From the NCBI GenBank assembly GCA_021648845.1, contig JAKJHY010000006.1, positions 186,001-250,000 on the forward strand: DNA of 64,000 nucleotides, written 5' to 3'. The position numbers and the translations under genes were made by a program. The DNA is from Mycobacterium sp. MBM. Its GTDB lineage: Bacteria; Actinomycetota; Actinomycetes; Mycobacteriales; Mycobacteriaceae. A model generated the notes under the pieces. That model was not told the DNA's origin, made no database searches, and saw nothing but the letters and a program-made list of their open reading frames with translations. Of this stretch, positions 38,555 through 47,000 are shown piece after piece (positions within the stretch are counted from its first letter, which is position 1; each line of letters opens with the position of its first letter).

Positions 38555-39616
38555 TCAGAGCACCTTGGTGAGAATCGGCAATCGCAGACCGATCCCCATC
38601 GTTGCGGGCGGGCTGTTCGTCGCCGCCCACGCGCGCGCCAGATCGAGAAACGCCGTCTTGCCGATCGTCCGGGCGATCCGCACTTCGTGTGCGATCATCA
38701 CCGCCGTCGCAAACCGAATCATGTTGCGCGCCACGATGGCTGAAGTGTGTTCGTCGTCCGGCCCTTCGGTGAACATCCGCGCTTCTTCGTAGTTGGCCTT
38801 GATCCGTAGTCGGTAGAGGTAGTCCAGCCACCCGTACGCGCGGATGTTCTGTTCGCACGCGGCTTTCTCCGCGGGCGACAACTGCGCGGTCTTGAAGTTC
38901 GGCATCGTCTTCGGCGGCTTGCCCTTCGCCAGACGGGCGTTCTCGGTGGCCTGCCAATCTTTCCGCTTCTGCTTGACCTTCCGGTCGCGAGCTTCGGCCA
39001 GTTTGGCGTTGACGGCGTCCTGGCGGGTGGTCCGCAGCGCCAGCGCGGCGATGTCCCAGCAATTGGTCGAATCGCATGCAGTCCACCCGTGAAGGCTGAC
39101 GTCGATGTCGCGACCTGGCCCGTGTAGGTAAGCCTGTGGATCGCGGTTGGACACCGCACCCGCCTTGGCGGCGAAGGAGAACGGCGCGACACCGGATTTG
39201 CGGTTCGACCAGAAGGTGATGGCCTGATCTTGAGTCTTCGGGTGGCTGGCGGGTCGCGGCTGGCCTCTGGCGACCACCAACGCCTGCACCGAGGAATAGC
39301 CGACGTAGTACAACTGGACGCAACCCCACGAATTCGAGATCCGCATCATTTCGTCTTCACTGGCGAACCGTGTACTCATTGCCAGCAGCAGTTCGGTTCC
39401 CCACGCGCGGTTGAGGCAGCCCACCAGTTCGTCGGCGTCGAACTGACGCAGACCGCCGGAATTCGGCAACGCCGCCATCACGTCATTGGCGATGTTCTCC
39501 AAGACCTGGTGTCCCTTGCCAGGGAAGTAAGGGAAACCGGCCAGAGATCCGAACGCACACAGGTAGTTGTCATGCGACCGGAAACTGGCCGTCAAATCGG
39601 CGTTGGGCGAAACCAC
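38555..39616 (-). CDS. Unknown protein next to the restriction-modification pair
   Basis: 353 aa, convergent with the endonuclease (11-base gap). Mostly helical: an N-terminal part with WGCVQLYYVGYSSVQALVVARGQ, a central Lys/Arg-rich stretch (KVKQKRKDWQATENARLAKGK) and a C-terminal helical part with ARNMIRFATAVMIAHEVRIARTIG. The YYxxYxxxQALxxAR pattern recalls HEPN-type helical domains, but no RxxxxH nuclease motif is evident, so this is only a suggestion. A role in defence is inferred from location. GTG start at 39616. Confidence 0.7.
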   Translation of the reverse strand: MVSPNADLTASFRSHDNYLCAFGSLAGFPYFPGKGHQVLENIANDVMAALPNSGGLRQFDADELVGCLNRAWGTELLLAMSTRFASEDEMMRISNSWGCVQLYYVGYSSVQALVVARGQPRPASHPKTQDQAITFWSNRKSGVAPFSFAAKAGAVSNRDPQAYLHGPGRDIDVSLHGWTACDSTNCWDIAALALRTTRQDAVNAKLAEARDRKVKQKRKDWQATENARLAKGKPPKTMPNFKTAQLSPAEKAACEQNIRAYGWLDYLYRLRIKANYEEARMFTEGPDDEHTSAIVARNMIRFATAVMIAHEVRIARTIGKTAFLDLARAWAATNSPPATMGIGLRLPILTKVL

Positions 39617-39822
39617 GGGGCGATCATATTGACGTCGCCCGATGAAACTGCGACGGCGCGCGGATGCCCGACAACGACCAGACCCGCAAGCGGTCCGGTC
39701 ATCGCACGCCAGCTAACAAAATCGCGCTACCCGCGGAGGTATCGATGGTTCAATCATCGTCGAGACTCGCGGGGGAGGCGGTCGGATCGATCTATCACCG
39801 CTGGTGGGCGGTGTTCTTGACA

Positions 39823-39845
39823 TGGTGCCCCCGGCAGGATTCGAA
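39823..39845. repeat. att-like copy B, left end of the phage-like element
   Basis: 23 bases identical to the tRNA-Arg 3' end at 55621-55643 (starts TGGTGCCCCCGGCAGG, ends TTCGAA). It lies 121 bases before the integrase start, the usual att-int layout. The rest of 39617-39966 (350 bases) shows no gene; it should hold integrase arm sites and the integrase promoter. Confidence 0.85.
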
Positions 39846-39966
39846 TTTGCCGCTGTTTGCTCTCTCCGCACAGCCTGTACCAGCCAAAATATGGCGTTTA
39901 ACTGCTGCGATGATCAGAGTACAGTTGGACAGCAACGGACACAAGATGCCATGAAATCGCACGCAG

Positions 39967-41136
39967 ATGGCACTACAGATAGCACGAAAGAGGGCCGCAG
40001 GTTTGGTAGGAAAGCCGGGGCGCAGGGGGTGGGGGTTTCTTCGCCAGCTTCCGAGTGGACGCTGGCAGGCAAGCTACATCGGGCCAGATCTGCAGCGGCA
40101 CAGGGCACCTCAAACCTTCGGCGCGAAGATGGACGGCGAGGGCTGGCTGGCCAGAGAGCGGCGCAAGATCGACCTCGACGCTTGGGAACCGCCGGCCAAG
40201 GCGGTGGCCGAGGCGCAGGCGAAGGCCGTGACAGTCGAAGAGTTCGCGCGGATCTGGATTGATCAGCGACCCCTCAAGCCTCGTACCACCTCGATGTACA
40301 ACGACCTGCTCAGGCTTCATATTGGCCCCGTTCTCGGCAAGATCCCGGTTAAGAATCTGACCGCCGAGGCGGTGCGCGCGTGGTTCGCGTCGTTGGGTAC
40401 CGAACACCCCCGCAGGAATGCGCAGGCCTATTCGCTCTTGCACGCGATCGCCAAGACGGCGGTCTTTGATGGCCTCCTGGCGGCGAATCCATGCCAGATC
40501 TCGGGGGCAATGAATCCATCGCGCAAGCGGGAGCCGACCATCCTGGACGTCCCCGAGGTGGCGGCGCTGGCCGATGCTATCCGTCCCGAGCGGCTCAAGA
40601 CGTTGGTGCTGGTGTCCGCATGGTGCGCCACCCGTTGGTCCGAGGTCTCAGAGCTTCGCCGGAAGGACGTATCGGCCGACTGCTCCATCATCACGATTAG
40701 CCGCAGCGTCACCCGGCGAGATGGCCTGTACCGCGTGGACACCCCGAAATCCGGCAAGGGCCGCACGGTGGTGGTCCCGCCCCACATCCGGGATGACCTG
40801 AAACACCACCTGGCCCACAACGTGGGGGAGTCGCCCGAGGCGCTGCTATATCCCGCGGCAGGCGGTGGGCATATGAATGACCGCGTGTTCTCCCGTGAAT
40901 ACTTCGCGAAGGCACTGAAAGCCATTGGGCGAGAAGGTGTTCGCGTACACGACCTACGACACTTCGCGGGTACGCAGACGGCCCGCGTGGGGAACCTCGT
41001 TGAGACCATGGGGAGGCTGGGGCACAGCACTGTGAAAGCGTCCCTCACCTATCAGCAAATCGTCTCCGGCCGTGACCATGAGATCGCCGCGGCGCTGTCC
41101 TCATTGGCGACCGCAAAGCCTGCAGCCGAGGACTAA
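39967..41136 (+). CDS. int: Tyrosine-recombinase integrase
   Basis: 389 aa. N-terminal arm-binding region, SAM-like core-binding domain (about 88-175), and catalytic domain with the conserved residues: Arg in CATRWSEVSEL near 222, Lys in TPKSGKGR, His-x-x-Arg in VHDLRHFAGT near 328, His in RLGHSTVKASLTYQQ and Tyr in LTYQQ near 361. It would recombine attP with the tRNA-Arg 3' end. Typical mycobacteriophage/actinophage integrase length. It points inward from att copy B. Confidence 0.95.
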   Translation: MALQIARKRAAGLVGKPGRRGWGFLRQLPSGRWQASYIGPDLQRHRAPQTFGAKMDGEGWLARERRKIDLDAWEPPAKAVAEAQAKAVTVEEFARIWIDQRPLKPRTTSMYNDLLRLHIGPVLGKIPVKNLTAEAVRAWFASLGTEHPRRNAQAYSLLHAIAKTAVFDGLLAANPCQISGAMNPSRKREPTILDVPEVAALADAIRPERLKTLVLVSAWCATRWSEVSELRRKDVSADCSIITISRSVTRRDGLYRVDTPKSGKGRTVVVPPHIRDDLKHHLAHNVGESPEALLYPAAGGGHMNDRVFSREYFAKALKAIGREGVRVHDLRHFAGTQTARVGNLVETMGRLGHSTVKASLTYQQIVSGRDHEIAAALSSLATAKPAAED

Positions 41137-41153
41137 CGCGAGACGCGTTGCCA

Positions 41154-41171
41154 TGTCTCACTATTGAGACA
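41154..41171. terminator. Perfect inverted repeat after the integrase gene
   Basis: TGTCTCA-ctat-TGAGACA, 18 bases downstream of the int stop, followed by AAATTGGTT. Could be the int terminator or an operator of the following HTH gene; the perfect 7-base arms fit either. Confidence 0.5.
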
Positions 41172-41267
41172 AATTGGTTGGGGGGTGCCCCTTTCGAAAA
41201 CTCGCCCCAGGGTGGGAACGTGGTTTCAGCGTCACAATCGGCGCATCGAACCATAGGAGTCCACTAC

Positions 41268-41450
41268 ATGGCAGTTCCGAAACTCGTCACGCTCGAACAA
41301 GCGGCTGGCGAACTCGCTGTATCCCCGCGATCTGTTCGCCGCTACCTGGCCAGCGGCCTTTTGGTCGGCGTTCGGGTCGGCCCGAGGTTGATCCGCATAA
41401 CACGAGAATCGCTAGACCGCATGCTGACCCCGGTGGGCAGCGCAGCTTGA
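41268..41450 (+). CDS. xis: Excisionase-like HTH protein
   Basis: 60 aa. A single winged-helix/MerR-like HTH of the HTH_17 type: LVTLEQAAGELAVSPRSVRRYLASGLL, then VRVGPRLIRITRESLDRML. Such proteins act as Xis or AlpA-type activators of satellites. AGGAG lies 9 bases before the ATG at 41268, which decides the start. Directly downstream of int on the same strand. Confidence 0.85.
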   Translation: MAVPKLVTLEQAAGELAVSPRSVRRYLASGLLVGVRVGPRLIRITRESLDRMLTPVGSAA

Positions 41451-41656
41451 TCGAGACCAACGTCTTGGACCCCCGGGACGACCCCGACGCCGCTATCTAC
41501 GCCGAGCCGCTTGACCGCCATGTCGGTATCGAATACCTCCCCGACGCGCCCGGGCCCGAGGATGGCCCCGACGACTATGTCGGCCCGCGCGCGCACTGCA
41601 ACATTCTTCACATCAATCCGACACGCCCAGTGGTACAACACGCCGTAGACATATAA
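41447..41656 (+). CDS. Small acidic ORF overlapping the HTH gene
   Basis: 69 aa from a TTG at 41447 that overlaps the previous stop (TTGA). Composition is strongly acidic and Pro-rich (DPRDDPDAAIYAEP, DAPGPEDGPDDY). No family recognised. TTG starts with overlaps recur elsewhere in this element (43069, 50555, 52321), which supports it, but there is no other evidence of expression. Confidence 0.5.
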   Translation: MIETNVLDPRDDPDAAIYAEPLDRHVGIEYLPDAPGPEDGPDDYVGPRAHCNILHINPTRPVVQHAVDI

Positions 41657-41710
41657 CGATTGCATAACGAATCATTAAATTGACTCCAAACCTCAACATT
41701 GAGTGAGGTT
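41653..41710. promoter_or_regulatory. Control region: phased direct repeats and an inverted repeat
   Basis: Two ATAACGA repeats start exactly 11 bases apart (41653 and 41664), one helical turn. Then AACCTCA-acattgag-TGAGGTT (41689-41710) is a perfect 7-base inverted repeat. AT-rich for this genome. Candidate operators for the HTH protein or an unidentified regulator. The remainder of 41711-41992 shows no gene I trust. Confidence 0.55.
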
Positions 41711-41992
41711 GTGCGAAATGCCATCTGCACAGGTCAAGGGCATTTAAGCCCACTTCAGGCCGTTTCGCGCTGACGATAGTGGGAAAAGGTTCTTTTCGCG
41801 ATGTTCCGGGATGTTATCGGGACAGGCCGACCAGGCCTCGCGGAATACAAGCGAATGTCCTGATCACCCTCCCTTTTGCTTGTGGCGACGAAATCGACTT
41901 TCCGCCGCATGTAAGTAGAGGGACCAAAAACTTTCCGAACCGCCACTGTGCGGTTTTTACGTATGGACATCGTCCCGAAAGGAGACAACACA

Positions 41993-42250
41993 ATGACGGT
42001 TTTGGCCGAGTTCTACCTCAACGGCGACTCGAAAGAGGCGACCCGCGCACGTCAGGCGAAGTATCGCCGCCGGCAACGTCTGAGCATGGCGCTCTTGCAT
42101 GCGGCCGAGGCTCGCGGGCTCAGTGGTGCCGAGGCTATCGCAGCGCTGCAGCACATCGACTACGCGGCACTGCGGGAATGCGTCGCACAAGGATTCAAGC
42201 CGGCACCGGATTATGACCCGACAACGCTCGAATTCCGCAGCGCCGAGTAG
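41993..42250 (+). CDS. Small basic helical protein, unknown
   Basis: 85 aa. Begins MTVLAEFYLNGDSKEATRARQAKYRRRQRLSMALLHAAEARGLSGAEA (positions 1-48), with an Arg-rich patch. The ATG follows GAAAGGAG at ideal spacing. No family recognised; probably an early-gene DNA- or protein-binding accessory, being 9 bases upstream of the initiator-like gene. Confidence 0.7.
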   Translation: MTVLAEFYLNGDSKEATRARQAKYRRRQRLSMALLHAAEARGLSGAEAIAALQHIDYAALRECVAQGFKPAPDYDPTTLEFRSAE

Positions 42251-42259
42251 CCAACACCT

Positions 42260-43039
42260 ATGGCGTACAAACGGCCAACCACGGTTAAGTTGCTCGGCGA
42301 CCGGCCGAAGCATCACACCCGTATACCGCACGGGCTAATCCGAGACACAGAGGTCTCGGCGAACGGGTTCCGTGTTGCCGCATTCCTGTTGTCCCTCGGC
42401 GACGGATGGAAGGGTGTCAGCCAGCGCGACATCGCAGCGGCTACGGGCATGGGCCGGGACGCCGTAGGCGGCGGGATAAAGAACCTGATCGCTACCGGCT
42501 GGCTCGTGCACAACCAGTACCGCAACGAGTCTGGCCACGTCTACAAGCACGAGTACGTAATGAACCGCTCGCACCGTATGGCGGGAAAACCGGACCATAC
42601 GACCGACGAGGCCGACCAGGGCACGGCCGATCCCATATGGTCCGGAAACCCGCAATCATATGGTCCGGAAACCCGGCCATCTTTAAAAGAAATAGAAAAC
42701 GAGGCTCCCGTAGGAGAGCCATCGTCTGGCTTGTTGGGTGGAGAGTCCGCAACGAATGAGTGGTCCAGCGGGCAGGGTATCGCTGGCTCCGGATCGGCAT
42801 TCGCCGACCGGGAGATGGTTGATGAGCCCATGGCGCCTGGTGGGCACGTGGTCGGCGTAGACCAAGGTTCCGCCGTTATTAGCGAAGCTAACGATTACGG
42901 GTGGACTGCGGCCGACGAGGCCGCCTACCGCGCCGCGGTGAACGCCGACGACCGACCCGGCCCCGACCTCCCAGAGTCCGAGGGCTGGCTTACCGATGCG
43001 CCAGAGGAACCGGGGTTAGTCGACCTCGGGCCATGGTGA
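42260..43039 (+). CDS. Replication-initiator-like winged-helix protein (lambda O-like layout)
   Basis: 259 aa. The N-terminal 100 residues are a winged helix: HTRIPHGLIRDTEVSANGFRVAAFLLSLG, VSQRDIAAATGMGRDAVGGGIKNLI and ATGWLVHNQYRN. This resembles phage/plasmid replication initiators and satellite Rep activators. The middle is low-complexity and its DNA carries iteron-like repeats followed by an AT-rich run. The C-terminus is acidic (ESEGWLTDAPEEPG). No helicase or primase motif. An alternative is a plain transcription regulator. Confidence 0.65.
   Translation: MAYKRPTTVKLLGDRPKHHTRIPHGLIRDTEVSANGFRVAAFLLSLGDGWKGVSQRDIAAATGMGRDAVGGGIKNLIATGWLVHNQYRNESGHVYKHEYVMNRSHRMAGKPDHTTDEADQGTADPIWSGNPQSYGPETRPSLKEIENEAPVGEPSSGLLGGESATNEWSSGQGIAGSGSAFADREMVDEPMAPGGHVVGVDQGSAVISEANDYGWTAADEAAYRAAVNADDRPGPDLPESEGWLTDAPEEPGLVDLGPW
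42588..42703. other. Candidate replication origin inside the initiator gene
   Basis: Two exact 19-base direct repeats starting CATATGGTCCGG lie at 42634-42652 and 42657-42675 (23-base period); a shorter inverted copy (AACCGGACCATACG) is at 42588-42601. An AT-rich run (ATCTTTAAAAGAAATAGAAA) follows at 42680-42699, a possible unwinding element. Confidence 0.6.
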
Positions 43040-43068
43040 CCGAATGAACCAAAAGGGGAACAACAGAA

Positions 43069-43254
43069 TTGACTGAGATCCAAGTGCCCGCGGCCCGCGT
43101 CGGCAACCCGTATGTGCTGACCCGCGATGACCGCGGCCTGGTACGCCTGCGCCGACAAACCGTCAGCGGCGGCAGCGTCACCATCGTGTTTGGGCCAGCC
43201 GATGTCATCAACGTGGCCAACGCGATGGTCGACATTCTGGAGGCCCAACAGTGA
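43069..43254 (+). CDS. Small protein, first of a tandem paralogous pair
   Basis: 61 aa from TTG 43069 after AAAAGGGG. VGNPYVLTRDDRGLVRLRR and GGSVTIVFGPADVINVANAMVDILEA align with the next gene's VGQPYVLEHRCGPFGRVVRLAR and GSVASIMFAPEDARAVAAALMSAADQLE. Beta-strand-rich first half, helical end. Function unknown. Confidence 0.65.
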   Translation: MTEIQVPAARVGNPYVLTRDDRGLVRLRRQTVSGGSVTIVFGPADVINVANAMVDILEAQQ

Positions 43255-43502
43255 CCGCCGCCACTCGCACACCCAGGCGCCCCGATGACCTTCCACGCAA
43301 ACGTCACATCACGGCCGAGGTCGACGCCCGGGTTGGCCAGCCCTACGTCCTGGAGCACCGATGCGGGCCGTTCGGCCGCGTGGTGCGCTTGGCCCGCGTG
43401 CAGCGCAACGGATCGGTGGCCAGCATCATGTTCGCCCCCGAGGATGCGCGCGCGGTTGCCGCCGCGCTCATGTCGGCCGCCGACCAATTGGAGACAGAAT
43501 GA
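43251..43502 (+). CDS. Small protein, second of a tandem paralogous pair
   Basis: 83 aa from GTG 43251, overlapping the previous stop by 4 bases (GTGA). Shares the core pattern VGxPYVL...VRL.R....GSV..I.F.P.DA..VA.A with the upstream gene, with an added basic N-terminal tail. Function unknown. Confidence 0.65.
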   Translation: MTAATRTPRRPDDLPRKRHITAEVDARVGQPYVLEHRCGPFGRVVRLARVQRNGSVASIMFAPEDARAVAAALMSAADQLETE

Positions 43503-43666
43503 CCGCCGCCTTGATCATCTTGGACGGCCATGCCGTCACCCTGACCGACGACGGCAGCGGCCTGGCTGGCCATGTCGATATCGACGGCGTACGTCACCGA
43601 GTCTTCGCGACCATCACACCGACCGTGCGAACCGTCTCGCCGGCAAAGTGGCGTGCCGCCTCTTAA
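43499..43666 (+). CDS. Small protein, unknown
   Basis: 55 aa from ATG 43499 overlapping the previous stop (ATGA). Predicted strands: ALIILDGHAVTLTDDGSGLAG and VDIDGVRHRVFATITP. Third gene of the overlapping small-gene cluster; no family recognised. Confidence 0.6.
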   Translation: MTAALIILDGHAVTLTDDGSGLAGHVDIDGVRHRVFATITPTVRTVSPAKWRAAS

Positions 43667-43712
43667 CTGAAACCTCCCGCGCGAGTTCCTCAAAGTCATT
43701 CTCGCTCGGGGT

Positions 43713-43738
43713 TACGCCGACTCGGGACAGTCGGCGTA
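43713..43738. terminator. Perfect hairpin, first of four before the tape measure gene
   Basis: TACGCCGACT-cgggac-AGTCGGCGTA: 10-base perfect stem, 46 bases after the small-gene cluster. No U run; could terminate the early operon or belong to a structured RNA. Confidence 0.6.
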
Positions 43739-43740
43739 CA

Positions 43741-43780
43741 GGCACCGGGTTGTAGCGGGCGGCTCCCGCTCCCCGGTGCC
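43741..43780. terminator. Nested hairpin, second of four
   Basis: Outer stem GGCACCGGG/CCCGGTGCC (9 bases) encloses inner stem AGCGGG/CCCGCT. Starts only two bases after the first hairpin. Confidence 0.6.
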
Positions 43781-43881
43781 CACAATCTGCGGGCGGCGCA
43801 AGGGCGTTCATTCGATCAGCTTCCGTCCTATGAGGTCCCGCACACCGGTGCTACGGAGTAGTGCCCCCGAAACCCGGTGAA

Positions 43882-43911
43882 GACCCCGCGTAGCGCGCCG
43901 AGCGTGGGGTC
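43882..43911. other. Hairpin, third of four
   Basis: GACCCC/GGGGTC stem extended inward by G-U, C-G and G-C pairs. Lies in the 362-base gene-free stretch 43667-44028. Confidence 0.5.
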
Positions 43912-43972
43912 ACCAACTTCTAGAGCGCGAAATCTAGCGCCCCGCACTCATCTACCCCACCCACACTCCAAT

Positions 43973-44001
43973 CACCGCCCCACGGCTCCGTGAGGGCGGT
44001 G
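43973..44001. terminator. Strong hairpin just upstream of the tape measure gene
   Basis: CACCGCCC/GGGCGGTG outer stem and CACG/CGTG inner stem with a one-base bulge, ending 27 bases before the chosen TTG start. It argues against a start at 43990, which would lie in the hairpin. Confidence 0.6.
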
Positions 44002-44028
44002 TTTGGCATGCTCCGAAAGGGGGACCAG

Positions 44029-47000
44029 TTGGCGAAGACTCCGACAGTCGGCGTTGGCCTCAACCTCAAGATCGACGACAAGGCTCTAGCCGCATCTGGC
44101 AAAGAGGTTGCCACCACCGCCGGCAAGATCGCCGACCGCGCTGCCGACAACTTTCAGAACACATTCCACCAGCGCGCCGGCCTGGACCCCACGAAGCTGG
44201 CAAACCCCGCTCAGTTCGGACAGCACGGCCAGAAGGTCGGAAAGTCGATGGGCGACTCTGCCGCCAATGCCATGCGCCGCGGTGATTGGGCCGGATCAGC
44301 AAAGGATGCCGGCCGAACCTTTGAGCTGAACTTCGAGAAGGTCGCGAAGCCGAAGGTCACCGTCGACACCTCGGCGATGCAGCGCGAGGGCGGTTCGGCC
44401 GGCGACAGCTTCGCCGGTGGCTTCGCTTCATCCGCCGGCCTGGCCAAGTTGGCGGGCCGCGGTGGTCCCATCGCTGGCGCGATCATCGCCGGCGTGGCCG
44501 CCGCCGTGAAGGTGGTCGGCCCGATGGTGCAGGACGCCATGAAGGTCGATGCCGATATCGCGATGAGCCAAGCGCGCGGCGGTATGTCGAACTCGCAGAT
44601 AGCCGAGATCCGCAAGGCCGCAACCGGGGCGTGGGGTAACAACTCCGGTGCCTCGATTGAAGACAACGTCAACGCCGCGGTCTCTGCTATGCAGTCAGGC
44701 TTGGGCACCGATCAATCGACCATCGAAAGCCTCAACACGGTGTCCTCGATCCTCGGCGAGGAGATCCCGGCGGCTGCCCGCAGCGCCGGCCAGTTGATCC
44801 GAACAGGATTGGCGGCCAACGCAAAAGAGGCATTCGACATTCTGGTCAGCGGTCAGCAGAACGGGTTGAACGTCTCCCAGGACTGGCTCGACACCATCGA
44901 CGAGTACGCGACGCAGTTCCGCGCGCTCGGCCTGTCCGGTGCCGACGCCATCGGCCTGCTGTCGCAGATGACCAAGGCCGGCGCGCGCAACACCGACGTG
45001 GCTGCAGATGCCCTGAAAGAGCTGGCTATTCGTGCGCAGGATGGTTCGGATGCCACGCGCAACGCCTTTAGCACGATGGGCCTTAACGCGGCTGAGATGG
45101 CCGGCAAGATCTCGCAGGGTGGCGACGCTGCGCGTACCGCGTTCGACCAGATCCTCGACCGCATCCGCAGTATCGGCGACCCGGTCGTGCAGATGCAGGT
45201 GGCCGTGGCACTTCTCGGAACAAAGGCCGAGGATCTCGGCGACGCATTCAAAGCCATTGACCTGACCACCGCGGCCAACTCGATCAAGGACGTAGAGGGC
45301 GCCGCCGAGGACGCCGCCGCCACCGCACTGCGCACGTCGCAGAACGAATGGGCGCAGGCCGGCCGTAACATCCAGAAGATCTGGCAGGGCGTCAAAGACA
45401 GCCTGCAGATGGGTGATTGGTTCTCCGATATCCCAAGGGCATTCAACGAGTGGATGACCCCACCACAGTTGACCCCCGGCGCCCCTGGTGTGCCCGGTCA
45501 GCTCGGCACCGGCCCCGGCCCCGCCATCGCGCCACCACCCGGCCTTGCCGGTGGAAATCCGCTCGATATCTTCGCCCCGCGTGGCGGCAACCCTGCGGCA
45601 CCTGGTGCGCCTGCCGCACCGACACCCGGCCCAGACCCGGGAATGTGGTGGGGTCCGAACATGGTTCGTCCGCAGGACAACCCGCGATTCGGCTCGCAGT
45701 ACACCAACGACACAACCCGTGGTGGGTCGTCCACGCCGACCGGGCCGGTGGTGCCGTTCGCTGGTGACCCGATGTCGCTGTTGCAGGGCCTTCCGGTCAC
45801 CGCATCGTTGTACGGCTCCGCGAGTTCGCTTCTGGAGGCGCAGAACAGGGTACAGCAGGAAACTGCCGAGCTGAATGCACTGATGGCGGACAACACCGCC
45901 ACGGCCGACCAGATCAACAAGGCAAGAAACGAACTCGGCGACGCTGAGCGCCAGGCGCAGCAAGCCGAGTTGTCCCTGATGGAACAGAAGCGTGCCGCCA
46001 CTGAGTCGTTCACGAACACCATGTCCGGCGCCGCCGACTCGATTGGTGAGATCGGGGTCGCACTCGACGCGGATCTCGGCATCTCTAAAGGCCTTCCCGG
46101 CCTGGCGGATAACCTGGTTCGCTTCATCGGGGCGTTGGCTACGGCACCGCTCAAGGGCTTACTTGCGCCGATTGCAGCGCAAGGCAACGGCGGTTCGGGA
46201 ATCCTCGGCATGCTCGGAGCTGGCGGCAATTCCTACGCCACGACGGCCACGCAGGGCTACGCCACGCCCCCATTGTCGGGAATGCCGTACGGCCTCCCCG
46301 GTGGCACCGACACGGGCGGTTACGGTTCCAGCGGCCAGGTGTTCCCGCCGTGGGTGCACGCGATGGAACAGGCGTTTGGAGTGAAGGCCAGCACCTACGC
46401 CGGCCATCAGGAGGACAACCGGCAGGAGGCCGGCTACGCCCCCAACCCAAACGGACAGAACCGCGGTATCGACTGGGTCGGTTCCGTCGCCAACATGCAG
46501 AGCCTGGCCGACTACCTCGCCACCATTCCGAATGCGATGGAACAGGTGATTTGGCAAAACCCAAACACGGGCGCAGCCACCGAGATAGCCGGCGGCAGGC
46601 CGCAGCCGGGATACTTCAGCGGCGACCTCGGGGCACATCAGAACCACGTTCACACGCGGCAGTCCCAGGGTGTACCCGTCCCCGGCGGCAATGCCATTCC
46701 GAACTTGGTCGGCGCCGCCGGCCTGCCTGGTGGCCCGCTCGCGAACGGCATGCCGCAAGGTTTCCCGACATCAAGCGTTCCGCAGGTGGCGCCGACGAGC
46801 TTCACCCCGAGCTACGCACCGACCACGCCATCGCAGGCTGCACAGCCCAACTGGCAGTCCAACGGCAGCGGCATCGGTGTCGGCGGCGGTCTGCTCGGCA
46901 TGGCGATGAGCGCCGCCTCAAGCGGTATCGGGATGGCCGGCAATGCGTTTGCACCCGGCGCCGGCTCTGCCGCCTCGGCTGCCGCCCAGATGGGCATGCA

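Noticed and set aside
39823-39845. A second tRNA-Arg gene at att copy B
   Set aside because: Only 23 bases of the 3' end are present; no D arm, anticodon arm or 5' acceptor follows.
41755-41991. 78-residue minus-strand ORF as a possible repressor
   Set aside because: No HTH pattern, no ribosome site, and it would run through the leader of the 85-aa gene.
43990-44028. Upstream start of the tape measure gene at 43990
   Set aside because: It lies within the strong hairpin 43973-44001, and the TTG at 44029 has a far better ribosome site.
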